A DNA stretch of 64,000 nt from Methylomonas sp. (GTDB taxonomy: Bacteria; Pseudomonadota; Gammaproteobacteria; Methylococcales; Methylomonadaceae): positions 1 through 64,000 of the forward strand of contig NZ_JALOBS010000001.1 in assembly GCF_023228165.1 (NCBI RefSeq), written 5' to 3'. Made by a program: the position numbers and the translations under genes. Each line of letters begins with the position of its first letter. The stretch's first letter is position 1. The notes beneath the pieces are model-generated. The model saw only the letters and a program-made list of their open reading frames with translations, was not told the DNA's origin and searched no databases. Of the stretch, positions 15,800 through 23,710 are shown in pieces.

Positions 15800-16915
15800 A
15801 TGAAGAACTTATTAAAGCAAGACAAAACCTACGCCTCGGTGCTGATTGCGCTGGCGGCGGTGACGCTAATCATCCCCTTCTGCAATCTGATTTCTTCCGT
15901 GGATTCGCCGCTGCATTTTTCCGCCTATAGCGTATCGCTGATCGGCAAATACCTGTGTTTTGCGCTGCTGGGCTTGTCGTTGGATATGGTCTGGGGCTAT
16001 GCCGGGATTCTGGTACTCGGTCAAGGCGCCTTCTTCGCCTTGGGCGGCTACGCAATGGGCATGTATCTGATGCGGCAGATCGGCACTCGTGGGGTTTACG
16101 GCAACCCCGAATTGCCGGATTTCATGGTATTTTTGAATTGGAGCGAACTGCCCTGGTACTGGTTAGGCTTCGAAAACTTCGGTTTTGCCATGCTAATGGT
16201 GTTTTTAGCACCGGGGATACTGGCTTTTGTATTCGGCTGGCTGGCCTTTCGCTCCCGCGTCACCGGGGTTTACTTGTCCATCATTACCCAGGCCTTGACC
16301 TATGCGCTGCTGCTGGCGTTTTTCCGTAACGAAATGGGGTTTGGCGGTAACAACGGCCTGACCGATTTTAAGGAAATTCTGGGGTTCAATATTCAATCCG
16401 AAGCCGTGCGTTCCATGTTGCTGCTGCTGAGCGGCTTGAGTTTGATCGGCGCACTGTTGCTGTGTCGCTGGATCGTCAACAGCAAACTGGGCCGGGTGGT
16501 GACTGCTATTCGGGATCAGGAGTCGCGGGTACGCTTTTTAGGTTACCGGGTGGAATTATTCAAATTATGGGTGTTCGTGTTCGCGGCGATGCTGGCAGGT
16601 CTGGCCGGTGCCTTGTATGTGCCGCAGGTGGGCATCATCAACCCCAGCGAGTTTTCGCCACTGAATTCGCTGGAAATCGTCATCTGGGTAGCGGTCGGTG
16701 GACGTGGCACCTTGTACGGCGCCATTATTGGCGCGGTGTTGGTGAACTACGCCAAATCCGTATTGACCGGCTTGATGCCCGACGCCTGGCTGTTCTGTCT
16801 GGGCGGCGCTTTTATCCTGGTGACATTGCTTTTGCCGGATGGCATCGTCGGCTTGTTGCGCCGTCGGATTAAATCGAAATCTTTAGACCTGTCCCTGGAA
16901 GGAGAGCCAACATGA
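15800..16915 (+). CDS. urtC: Urea ABC transporter, permease UrtC
   Basis: Second membrane subunit, 371 residues with about ten hydrophobic segments. Family marks are the opening LLKQDKTYASVLIALAAVTL, GLSLDMVWGYAGILVLGQGA, FRSRVTGVYLSIITQALTYA, and the cytoplasmic coupling loop RFLGYRVELFKLWVFVFAAM. It ends with a basic tail (RRRIKSKS). The start at 15800 has GGAAC about 8 bases upstream. Its last bases overlap the urtD ATG by 4, showing translational coupling. Confidence 0.92.
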   Translation: MKNLLKQDKTYASVLIALAAVTLIIPFCNLISSVDSPLHFSAYSVSLIGKYLCFALLGLSLDMVWGYAGILVLGQGAFFALGGYAMGMYLMRQIGTRGVYGNPELPDFMVFLNWSELPWYWLGFENFGFAMLMVFLAPGILAFVFGWLAFRSRVTGVYLSIITQALTYALLLAFFRNEMGFGGNNGLTDFKEILGFNIQSEAVRSMLLLLSGLSLIGALLLCRWIVNSKLGRVVTAIRDQESRVRFLGYRVELFKLWVFVFAAMLAGLAGALYVPQVGIINPSEFSPLNSLEIVIWVAVGGRGTLYGAIIGAVLVNYAKSVLTGLMPDAWLFCLGGAFILVTLLLPDGIVGLLRRRIKSKSLDLSLEGEPT

Positions 16916-17718
16916 TGGATGAAATGACAGCACCCAAAGGCGCGGCTAGCCCGCAATTTCGCGATTATGTCGATACCAAGCACGGCCCGATTCTGTACAT
17001 GGAGGATGTCAGCGTCAGTTTCGACGGTTTCAAAGCGTTGAATCATTTGTCGCTGTATATAGACGCCGGCGAATTACGTTGCCTGATCGGCCCCAACGGC
17101 GCCGGTAAAACCACTTTAATGGATGTGATTACCGGCAAAACCCGTCCGGATACCGGTGAGGTGTTTTTCGGTCAAACCATCGATTTGTTAAAAATGGACG
17201 AGCCCGCCATCGCCCAGGCCGGCATCTGCCGCAAGTTTCAAAAGCCCAGCGTATTCGATGCCTTGACGGTATTCGAAAACCTGGAACTGGCCCTGAAAAC
17301 CGATAAACGTACCTGGCCGACCTTGTTTAGCAAACTAAACGGCGCACAACGCGACCGGATTCAGGAGGTGATGTTGTTAATCGGTTTGGTCGGTCTGAAG
17401 AATCAGTTGGCCGGGATTCTGTCGCACGGCCAGAAGCAATGGCTGGAAATCGGCATGCTGTTGATGCAGGAACCCAAGGTGATGCTGGTCGACGAGCCCA
17501 TCGCCGGCATGACCCATCAGGAAGTGGAACGCACCGCCGAATTATTGCTGTCCCTACAAGGCAAACATTCGATTGTCGTAGTCGAACACGACATGGAATT
17601 CGTGCGCAGCATCGCCCGCAAGGTGACGGTATTGCACGAGGGTTCGGTGCTCACGGAAGGGACGATGGACGAAGTGCAAAACGATACTCGCGTGATTCAG
17701 GTTTATTTGGGGGGATGA
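16912..17718 (+). CDS. urtD: Urea ABC transporter, ATP-binding protein UrtD
   Basis: A 268-residue LivG-type ATPase: Walker A GPNGAGKTT, Walker B VMLVDEPIAGM, a degenerate signature (LSHGQKQWLEIGMLL, typical of UrtD) and switch histidine in VVVEHDMEF. It powers urea import with UrtE. An AGGAG lies about 8 bases upstream of the ATGATG start. The stop (TGA 17716-17718) overlaps the urtE start. Confidence 0.94.
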   Translation: MMDEMTAPKGAASPQFRDYVDTKHGPILYMEDVSVSFDGFKALNHLSLYIDAGELRCLIGPNGAGKTTLMDVITGKTRPDTGEVFFGQTIDLLKMDEPAIAQAGICRKFQKPSVFDALTVFENLELALKTDKRTWPTLFSKLNGAQRDRIQEVMLLIGLVGLKNQLAGILSHGQKQWLEIGMLLMQEPKVMLVDEPIAGMTHQEVERTAELLLSLQGKHSIVVVEHDMEFVRSIARKVTVLHEGSVLTEGTMDEVQNDTRVIQVYLGG

Positions 17719-18491
17719 TGTTAAATATAAGCGCACTACAACAATTTTACGGTGCCAGCCACACCTTATGGGATCTGGAGCTGCAAGTGCCGGCCGGTGC
17801 CTGCGTCTGTCTGATGGGTCGAAACGGCGTGGGTAAAACCACATTATTGAAAGCCATCATGGGCCTGATTCCGGTACAGGATGGCAGTATTTTGTACGAA
17901 GGGGTCGAATTGGCCAAAGCCAAGGCCGAATCCCGCGCCGAACTGGGCATAGGCTACGTACCGCAAGGTCGGGAGATTTTTCCGCTACTGACCGTGGAAG
18001 AAAATCTAAAAACCGGCTTGCGCGCCGCCAACAAACACGGCATCAAGAAAGTCCCCGAGGCCATCTTCGAAATTTTTCCGGTATTGAAACAAATGCTGAA
18101 ACGGCGTGGCGGCGATTTATCCGGCGGTCAGCAACAACAACTGGCGATCGGCCGGGCGCTGGTGCTACAACCCCGCTTGTTGATTCTGGATGAACCGACC
18201 GAAGGCATACAGCCGAATATCGTCAGCGAAATTGGCGACGTTATCATCCGTCTAAACCGTTCTCGCGGCATTCCCACCCCAACCCCACCAGCGGCGGACG
18301 GCGAAATTCATCAGGCCATTGACCGCATCCATAAGGATTTGGGCGTCACCGTGTTACTGGTCGAACAAAAATTACCCTTCGCCCGTAAAGTGGCCGACAG
18401 CTTTTGCATCATGGACAGAGGCCGGCACGTAGCAACCGGCGCTATGCCCGATTTGGGCGCTGATATGGTAAAACGCTATCTAACCGTTTAA
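17715..18491 (+). CDS. urtE: Urea ABC transporter, ATP-binding protein UrtE, with insertion
   Basis: The LivF-type ATPase: Walker A GRNGVGKTT, signature LSGGQQQQLAIGRAL, Walker B LLILDEPTEGIQP and the VLLVEQ switch region in which Gln replaces His, as usual for this family. The start is at the ATG at 17715 or 17718, overlapping the urtD stop; the longer frame from 17439 is a shadow of urtD. At 258 residues it is about 25 longer than usual. The excess is one block between the D-loop and switch regions, SRGIPTPTPPAADG followed by a short helix-like stretch. Whether it is tolerated is unknown. Confidence 0.92.
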   Translation: MMLNISALQQFYGASHTLWDLELQVPAGACVCLMGRNGVGKTTLLKAIMGLIPVQDGSILYEGVELAKAKAESRAELGIGYVPQGREIFPLLTVEENLKTGLRAANKHGIKKVPEAIFEIFPVLKQMLKRRGGDLSGGQQQQLAIGRALVLQPRLLILDEPTEGIQPNIVSEIGDVIIRLNRSRGIPTPTPPAADGEIHQAIDRIHKDLGVTVLLVEQKLPFARKVADSFCIMDRGRHVATGAMPDLGADMVKRYLTV

Positions 18492-18509
18492 TTCCCACGA
18501 GGACTGTTA

Positions 18510-18782
18510 ATGAAATCCAAACCGCTCACCTTATTCACCGGTGCTTTGTTATTGATCTGGTCATTGCGCGGCGATGCCCACGGCAGCCTGGAAGCCATGC
18601 AAAACGGCGGCAGCTTGCTCAAATTAACCGCCGGACTATTACATCCGTTATTGGAAAGCGACTATTTACCGGCGCTGGGCTTACTTACCCTGTTGTCGTT
18701 GCTGATGATGGCCCACCGCCATAGACAGGCTAAAATACGCCGCTTAAGCCAGCAAAGCTTAAACAAGACTAGACTGGTTTAA
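18510..18782 (+). CDS. Small membrane protein, HupE/UreJ-like start
   Basis: A 90-residue protein between urtE and ureD. It has a signal-like first segment (FTGALLLIWSLRGDAHGS), the pattern GLLHPLLESDYLPALGLLTL, which resembles the first transmembrane signature of HupE/UreJ nickel-permease-like proteins (GLxHPLxGxDHLLAML), and a basic tail (AHRHRQAKIRRL). HupE/UreJ proteins are about 190 residues with six or seven helices, so this would be a shortened or diverged relative. The position in a urease operon supports a link to nickel or urease maturation, but the function is inferred. AGGA lies upstream of the ATG. Confidence 0.6.
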   Translation: MKSKPLTLFTGALLLIWSLRGDAHGSLEAMQNGGSLLKLTAGLLHPLLESDYLPALGLLTLLSLLMMAHRHRQAKIRRLSQQSLNKTRLV

Positions 18783-18786
18783 AGGG

Positions 18787-19641
18787 ATGCGCCCCGATTC
18801 ACCTGCCGCCGGCCTTGCCGATCCGAGCGACATTGGCGATTCAGCCTGGCAAGCCGAATTAAACCTGGGGTTTGCCCGCCGCGGCGACAAAACCGTACTG
18901 GCAAGACGGGCACATCGCGGTCCACTGACCGTACAACGGCCGTTTTATCCCGAAGGCCCGGTCTGCCATGTGTATTTATTGCATCCGCCCGGCGGCGTGG
19001 TGGCGGGCGACCGCCTGCATTTCGATATCAGCGTCGATAACGCAGGCCAAGCCTTGATCACCACTCCTGCCGCCGGTAAGTTTTATCGTAGCGGCGGCGG
19101 CCGGGCTCAACAAACCGTGCAGCTGCGCGTGGCCGAAAATGCCAGTCTGGAATGGCTGCCGCAAGAAAGCATTGTCTACGAAGGCGCCAGCCTGCATACC
19201 GGCATGGAAATCGAGCTGGCCGACGGGGCCGGCTTCATCGGTTGGGAGGTGCTGGCCCTGGGCCGACCGGCCGCCGGCGAAGGATTCGATGCCGGACAGG
19301 CCGTATTGAACTGGCGCATAAAACGCGGCGGCCGTTTGTTTTATCTGGAAAAACAGCGCCTGGACACCGCTGCATTTAAATCCCGCTGGGGATTGCACAG
19401 CCATTCCGCCTGCGGCACCTTATTCGCCTGCTCAACCCGCCCCCACCACTTACAAGCGGTACAGGCCCTGATCGGCGACGATCCAAGCCGCGGCGTTACC
19501 CAGATCGAAGATATGTTGATCTGCCGGGCGCTAGACGACCGTGCCGATCGCTTGCGGCAGTTCTACATGCAGGTTTGGGCATTGCTACGTACGGATATTG
19601 TCGGGCAAAATAGTTGCCCGCCGAGGATATGGGCGACATGA
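18787..19641 (+). CDS. ureD: Urease accessory protein UreD
   Basis: UreD is the scaffold that binds apo-urease and joins UreF and UreG for nickel insertion. The 284-residue frame shows QAELNLGFARRGDKTVLARR, HLLHPPGGVVAGDRLH-type sequence (YLLHPPGGVVAGDRL), TTPAAGKFYRSGG, LEWLPQESIVYEGA and the conserved end CPPRIWAT. It is full length. It starts 5 bases after the preceding small gene, with GGG close upstream, and begins the ureDABC block. Confidence 0.93.
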   Translation: MRPDSPAAGLADPSDIGDSAWQAELNLGFARRGDKTVLARRAHRGPLTVQRPFYPEGPVCHVYLLHPPGGVVAGDRLHFDISVDNAGQALITTPAAGKFYRSGGGRAQQTVQLRVAENASLEWLPQESIVYEGASLHTGMEIELADGAGFIGWEVLALGRPAAGEGFDAGQAVLNWRIKRGGRLFYLEKQRLDTAAFKSRWGLHSHSACGTLFACSTRPHHLQAVQALIGDDPSRGVTQIEDMLICRALDDRADRLRQFYMQVWALLRTDIVGQNSCPPRIWAT

Positions 19642-19668
19642 CGAAATGCTGCTTGAATTTACGGTGTC

Positions 19669-19697
19669 GTAAGGTGGGTACGATGAGTGCCCACCGT
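19669..19697. repeat. Degenerate REP palindrome between ureD and ureA
   Basis: GTAAGGTGGGTACG and GTGCCCACC form a shortened version of the GTAGGGTGGGCACG class. Confidence 0.55.
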
Positions 19698-19757
19698 TGA
19701 CATATGTTCCGGCTACCGTGCTAAAACAAAGTTACCACAGACACTAAGGAATACAGG

Positions 19758-20060
19758 ATGCAATTAACGCCCCGCGAAAAAGACAAACTGCTGCTGTTTA
19801 CCGCCGCACTGCTCGCCGAGCGCCGTAAAGCCCGAGGCGTCAAACTCAACTACCCGGAAGCCGTGGCCTATATTTCGGCGGCGATTATGGAAGGCGCCCG
19901 CGACGGAAAAACCGTTGCCGAGTTGATGGCTTATGGTCGTACGCTGCTGACGCAGGATGATGTGATGGAGGGTATCGCCGACATATTGCACGACGTGCAG
20001 GTGGAGGCGACGTTTCCGGATGGCACCAAGTTGGTCACCGTTCACGAACCCATCGTTTAA
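19758..20060 (+). CDS. ureA: Urease gamma subunit UreA
   Basis: The 100-residue structural subunit of urease: MQLTPREKDKLLLFTAALLA, LNYPEAVAYISAAIMEGARD, GRTLLTQDDVMEGI and EATFPDGTKLVTVHEPIV are all standard. Length is typical. AAGGAA lies about 7 bases before the start. A 197-base gap with repeats separates it from ureB, whereas in most operons the spacing is much shorter. Confidence 0.95.
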   Translation: MQLTPREKDKLLLFTAALLAERRKARGVKLNYPEAVAYISAAIMEGARDGKTVAELMAYGRTLLTQDDVMEGIADILHDVQVEATFPDGTKLVTVHEPIV

Positions 20061-20066
20061 TTCTTG

Positions 20067-20226
20067 TGTCGCTAATGCGACGGATTTATTGAATCGGGTT
20101 CTCGCACCCGAAAGAAAGTATCCAAAGAAAAGGCCACCCCATGCCGCGATAATCCATTGCGCGGCATAAGGGGAATCTCTAAACACAAATAACGTAGGGT
20201 GGGTACGATTTCTCGTGCCCACGCGG
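20067..20226. repeat. Repeat fragments between ureA and ureB
   Basis: A shortened copy of the dispersed family (TGTCGCTAATGCGACGG, GAAAGAAAGTATCCAAAG, 20067-20175) is followed by a REP palindrome of the GTAGGGTGGGCACG class (20193-20226). They fill the ureA-ureB gap. Confidence 0.65.
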
Positions 20227-20257
20227 AAAAAATCAACACATTTCCAAGGAGCCAAGC

Positions 20258-20575
20258 ATGATCCCAGGCGAAATCCTCCCCGCCGACGGCGAGATCGAAT
20301 TGAATGTAGGCCGTTCAACCGTCACTGTGCTGGTCGCCAACAGCGGCGACCGGCCGATACAAGTCGGCTCGCATTACCATTTCTACGAAACCAACCCGGC
20401 CCTGCATTTCGATCGCAATTCAACACTGGGTTACCGACTGGATATCGCTGCCGGCACCGCAGTACGGTTCGAACCCGGTCAGCAACGCGAAGTGCAATTG
20501 GTAGAGTTTGCCGGCGAACGCAAGGTCTACGGTTTTAGAGGCAAGGTCATGGGTGTGTTGGGGAGACCGGCATGA
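20258..20575 (+). CDS. ureB: Urease beta subunit UreB
   Basis: 105 residues, normal for the family: MIPGEILPADGEIELNVGRS, SHYHFYETNPALHFDR, RLDIAAGTAVRFEPGQ and the end RKVYGFRGKVMGVL. AAGGAG precedes the ATG by about 9 bases. The stop overlaps the ureC ATG by 4 bases, so beta and alpha subunits are translationally coupled. Confidence 0.95.
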   Translation: MIPGEILPADGEIELNVGRSTVTVLVANSGDRPIQVGSHYHFYETNPALHFDRNSTLGYRLDIAAGTAVRFEPGQQREVQLVEFAGERKVYGFRGKVMGVLGRPA

Positions 20576-22308
20576 GCAAAATCAGCCGTCAAGCCTATGC
20601 CGACATGTTCGGCCCTACCACCGGCGACCGGGTACGTCTGGCCGACACCGACTTGATTCTGCAAGTGGAAGCCGATTACACCGTCTACGGCGACGAAGTG
20701 AAATTCGGCGGCGGCAAGGTGATTCGCGACGGCATGGGTCAAAGCCAGCTGAGCTCGGAGCACGCGGTGGACTTGGTGATAACCAATGCTTTGATCGTCG
20801 ATTACTGGGGCATCGTCAAGGCCGACGTCGGTATCAAACAGGGCCGGATTGTCAAGGTCGGCAAGGCCGGCAATCCCGACATTCAACCCGGTGTGGACAT
20901 CATCATCGGCCCCGGCACCGAAGTCATCGCCGGCGAAGGCCAGATTTTGACCGCCGGCGGCATCGACGCCCATATACACTTCATCTGCCCACAGCAAATC
21001 GAAGAAGCCCTGACCTCCGGCATCACCACCATGCTGGGCGGTGGCAGCGGTCCGGCCACCGGCACCAACGCCACCACCTGTACGCCGGGGCCTTGGCATA
21101 TCCAGCAAATGCTCAAAGCCGTGGATGGTCTGCCAATGAATATCGGCCTGCTCGGCAAAGGTAACGCCAGCCTGCCCGGTGCCTTGCAAGAACAAGTACT
21201 GGCCGGCGCGATGGGCCTGAAACTGCATGAAGACTGGGGCACCACACCGGCGGCGATCGACTGCTGCCTGAGCGTCGCCGAACAATACGACGTGCAGGTG
21301 GCGATCCATACCGACACCCTGAACGAATCCGGCTTTGTGGAAGATACGATTGCAGCCTTCAAGGGCCGTACCATCCACACCTACCATACCGAAGGCGCCG
21401 GCGGCGGCCATGCACCGGACATCATCAAAGCCTGTGGTTTGAGTAACGTATTGCCGTCGTCGACCAATCCGACCCGGCCTTATACAATCAATACCGTCGA
21501 CGAACATCTGGACATGCTGATGGTCTGCCACCATCTGGACCCCAGCATTCCGGAAGACGTGGCCTTCGCCGAATCGCGCATCCGCCGCGAAACCATCGCC
21601 GCCGAAGATATTCTGCACGACCTGGGGGCATTCTCGATGATCGCCTCGGATTCGCAAGCCATGGGCCGGGTCGGCGAAGTGATCATCCGCACTTGGCAGA
21701 CCGCGCATAAAATGAAAGTGCAACGCGGCCATCTTTCTCCCCTCGCCCTGGATGGGAGTGGGGTCGGGGGTGAGGGAAATAGGCAAAACGACAACTTCCG
21801 CATTAAACGCTACATCGCCAAATACACGATTAATCCGGCCATCAGCCACGGCATAAGCCATGAAGTGGGTTCCATCGAAGCCGGCAAGCTGGCCGATCTG
21901 GTGCTGTGGCAACCGGCCTTCTTCGGCGTAAAACCCAGCTTGATTATCAAAGGCGGCCTGATCGCCTCCGCACCGATGGGCGACCCGAATGCCTCGATAC
22001 CAACCCCGCAGCCTGTGCATTACCGGCCGATGTTCGGTAGTTTCGGCAGCACTGCCGCCGCCAATTCGATGATCTTTTTGCCGCAAGCGGCTGTGTCTGC
22101 CGGAGTTGCCGGCCAGTTGGGACTGCAAAAGCGGGTTGGCACGGTGATGAATACCCGGACTATTGGCAAGGCGGATTTGAAGTTGAACGATTACCAGCCG
22201 GTGATGGAGGTTTGTCCGCAGACCTATCAGGTGCGGGCAGATGGTGAGTTGTTGGTTTGTGAGCCGGCGGTGGTGTTGCCGATGGCACAGCGGTATTTTT
22301 TGTTTTGA
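20572..22308 (+). CDS. ureC: Urease alpha (catalytic) subunit UreC, with in-frame insert
   Basis: UreC hydrolyses urea to ammonia and carbamate at a di-nickel centre. All active-site elements are visible: HIH in DAHIHFICPQQ, the carbamylated lysine in GLKLHEDWG, nickel ligands in AIHTDT and GGGHAPD, catalytic His in VCHHLD and the aspartate in MIASDSQAMGR. At 578 residues it is about 10 longer than usual. The excess follows KMKVQRG, where the usual short acidic loop before NDNFRIKRYIAKYT is replaced by HLSPLALDGSGVGGEGNRQ, encoded by 21733-21778, which resembles an intergenic palindromic repeat. Reading frame is kept and the rest is normal, so activity is likely but unproven. Confidence 0.94.
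   Translation: MSKISRQAYADMFGPTTGDRVRLADTDLILQVEADYTVYGDEVKFGGGKVIRDGMGQSQLSSEHAVDLVITNALIVDYWGIVKADVGIKQGRIVKVGKAGNPDIQPGVDIIIGPGTEVIAGEGQILTAGGIDAHIHFICPQQIEEALTSGITTMLGGGSGPATGTNATTCTPGPWHIQQMLKAVDGLPMNIGLLGKGNASLPGALQEQVLAGAMGLKLHEDWGTTPAAIDCCLSVAEQYDVQVAIHTDTLNESGFVEDTIAAFKGRTIHTYHTEGAGGGHAPDIIKACGLSNVLPSSTNPTRPYTINTVDEHLDMLMVCHHLDPSIPEDVAFAESRIRRETIAAEDILHDLGAFSMIASDSQAMGRVGEVIIRTWQTAHKMKVQRGHLSPLALDGSGVGGEGNRQNDNFRIKRYIAKYTINPAISHGISHEVGSIEAGKLADLVLWQPAFFGVKPSLIIKGGLIASAPMGDPNASIPTPQPVHYRPMFGSFGSTAAANSMIFLPQAAVSAGVAGQLGLQKRVGTVMNTRTIGKADLKLNDYQPVMEVCPQTYQVRADGELLVCEPAVVLPMAQRYFLF
21733..21778 (+). repeat. Repeat-like segment inserted in frame in ureC
   Basis: TTTCTCCCCTCGCCCTGGAT is followed by GGGAG, GGGGTCGGGGGTGAGGGAAA. 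This is the layout of the intergenic CCCTCTCC...GGAGAGGG...GGTGAGG repeats at 22336-22370 and 23983-24017, in slightly diverged form. It replaces a loop of the urease alpha subunit. Confidence 0.6.
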
Positions 22309-22316
22309 TTTTCTTC

Positions 22317-22832
22317 GCTACGTAGCGGCATTATTCCCTCTCCTGCTGGAGAGGGTTAGGGTGAGGAGAATAGAAAGTGTCGCTAATGCGACGGCTTTTA
22401 TTTTGAAGTCGGGTTTCGGCGCGACAGCCGAGATACTTTCTTTTGCGTGGCCAAAAGAAAGTATCCAAAGAAAAAGCCACCCCATGCCGCTTTGATCCTG
22501 CGCTCCGAAGGCTTTGAACGGGGTTTTCCGAAGGGGCCTCCAAGCCCCTGCGAAAAACGCGATGCATCCCTGCATCGCCCCTGCGGGCAAGTCACTCGGC
22601 ACTTCCATGTGCCTCGCCCTGCGGGTGCTACGCATGCAAATCGGCAATCCTGCCGATTTGTCCGTTCAAACCCTTCGGTGCTCGGCGCGGCATCAGGGGA
22701 TTTATACGTTTCGAGAGTAAAAATTGTCGGGAGATTTTGTAAGTTTGGTTTGAAGTTCTGTTGTAGGATGCTGCCGACGAAAGGAGGCGCATCTGTCGCG
22801 ATCGATGCGCTTCACTTTGTTTAGCATATCCT
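22317..22832. repeat. Composite dispersed repeat after ureC, copy 1
   Basis: Starting 9 bases after ureC, this block has a CCCTCTCC/GGAGAGGG palindrome (22336-22355), a TGTCGCTAATGCGACGG hairpin, a CTTTCTTTTG/CAAAAGAAAG hairpin, then TTATACGTTTCGAGAG and GGATGCTGCCGACGAAAGGA. Most of it recurs in rearranged order at 23760-24320. No credible gene was found: the frames 22241-22495, 22318-22647 and 22447-22824 are repeat-derived. Confidence 0.75.
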
Positions 22833-22839
22833 ACGGGCT

Positions 22840-22865
22840 GGTTCCCAAGCTCCTGCTTGGGAACC
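22840..22865. repeat. Perfect inverted repeat GGTTCCCAAGC
   Basis: GGTTCCCAAGC and GCTTGGGAACC form an exact 11-bp stem with a TCCT loop. It is a different palindrome family from the REP class tied to the RAYT genes. Confidence 0.75.
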
Positions 22866-22877
22866 CAACAGTTTTCG

Positions 22878-22909
22878 TAGGTTGGGTTAGGCGCTAGCCG
22901 TAACCCAAC
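22878..22909. repeat. Inverted repeat GTTGGGTTA
   Basis: GTTGGGTTA (22881-22889) pairs with TAACCCAAC (22901-22909) around GGCGCTAGCCG, itself near-palindromic. It forms a further palindrome family in the same gap. Confidence 0.7.
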
Positions 22910-22924
22910 ACGTCGGCTTTTAGA

Positions 22925-23075
22925 TTATTTAATGTGTTGTACCACTATCGCGACGGCTTGCTTTTGAAGTCGGTTTCACGAAACACACTATGTGTTTCGC
23001 CCGGTGGGTGCTCCGCATGCAAAAGAAAGACCGCCCCATGCCGCCTATTCCCTGCTCGGCATCAAGGGAGTTAAG
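22925..23075. repeat. Partial dispersed repeat upstream of ccdA
   Basis: Fragments of the same family (CGCGACGGCTTGCTTTTGAA, ATGCAAAAGAAAGA, CCCCATGCCGCC) in degenerate form. The bases 23076-23147 form the ccdA leader. Confidence 0.5.
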
Positions 23076-23147
23076 TTTATCAAGAAAGGCAACATCCACA
23101 ATGTTGCAGTATGATGCGCATGAATTAGCAGTTTTTAGGATACAGCG

Positions 23148-23384
23148 ATGGCAACAAATAACACGGCGAAAAAAGCCACCAACATAACCTTGTCTGCCGA
23201 TGTCTTGGCTGAGGCCAAGGCGTTGAATATCAATATTTCACAAGCCTGCGACCGCTATTTGCGCGAACTTGTGCGCAGCGAACACGAACGCCGCTGGCGG
23301 CAAGAACATGCCGACTTTATTTCGGTCTATAACCAGACCTTGGAACAAGACGGCTTACCGTTGGACGAATGGCGGTCTTTCTAA
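23148..23384 (+). CDS. ccdA: CcdA-type antitoxin
   Basis: A 78-residue protein with an N-terminal ribbon-helix-helix-like DNA-binding part (KKATNITLSADVLAEAKALN, then ISQACDRYLREL) and an acidic toxin-binding C-terminus (VYNQTLEQDGLPLDEWRSF), both typical of CcdA. It should repress its own operon and neutralise CcdB. The ccdB ATG is 2 bases after its stop. The pair lies inside the urease gene region among repeats, so it is probably an acquired chromosomal copy. Confidence 0.88.
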   Translation: MATNNTAKKATNITLSADVLAEAKALNINISQACDRYLRELVRSEHERRWRQEHADFISVYNQTLEQDGLPLDEWRSF

Positions 23385-23385
23385 C

Positions 23386-23703
23386 ATGGCCCGCTTCGAC
23401 GTTTACCGTAATAGCGGTGCAAAATCAGCCGATGTGCCGTATCTACTGGATGTGCAAAGTGATGTGTTAGATGACTTGGACAGTAGGGTCGTGGTGCCTC
23501 TAAGGCGAAAAGACCGTTTTCCTTCAGTTTCGCTACCAGCCAATTTGATGCCGACAGTCTTGGTGGAAGGTATTGAGTGCATTATTGAAACACCCAAACT
23601 GGCCGCCGTTCCAGTGCGGATTTTGAAGACTCGAATTGGCACGCTGGAATCGGAGCGGTTTGAAATTGGAGCGGCTCTGGATTTTTTGTTTCAAGGGTTT
23701 TGA
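23386..23703 (+). CDS. ccdB: CcdB-type toxin
   Basis: A 105-residue protein matching CcdB, the DNA gyrase poison: FDVYRNSGAKSADVPYLLDV, QSDVLDDLDSRVVVPLRR, LMPTVLVEGIECIIETPKLA and an end of DFLFQGF, where the family ends in a Trp/Phe-Gly-Ile/Phe tail important for gyrase binding. The start at 23386 is set by its position right after ccdA; the longer frame from 23269 runs through ccdA out of register. It appears intact. Confidence 0.88.
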   Translation: MARFDVYRNSGAKSADVPYLLDVQSDVLDDLDSRVVVPLRRKDRFPSVSLPANLMPTVLVEGIECIIETPKLAAVPVRILKTRIGTLESERFEIGAALDFLFQGF

Positions 23704-23710
23704 TTGTTTA

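Noticed and set aside
17439..17714. 92-codon N-terminal extension of UrtE
   Set aside because: It lies wholly in another frame of urtD. UrtE proteins start near MLNISALQQFYG, and the ATG there overlaps the urtD stop in the usual coupled way.
20527..22128. 533-residue frame on the minus strand opposite ureC
   Set aside because: Long antisense frames are common opposite GC-rich genes. ureC is unmistakable, and the antisense product has no recognisable motif.
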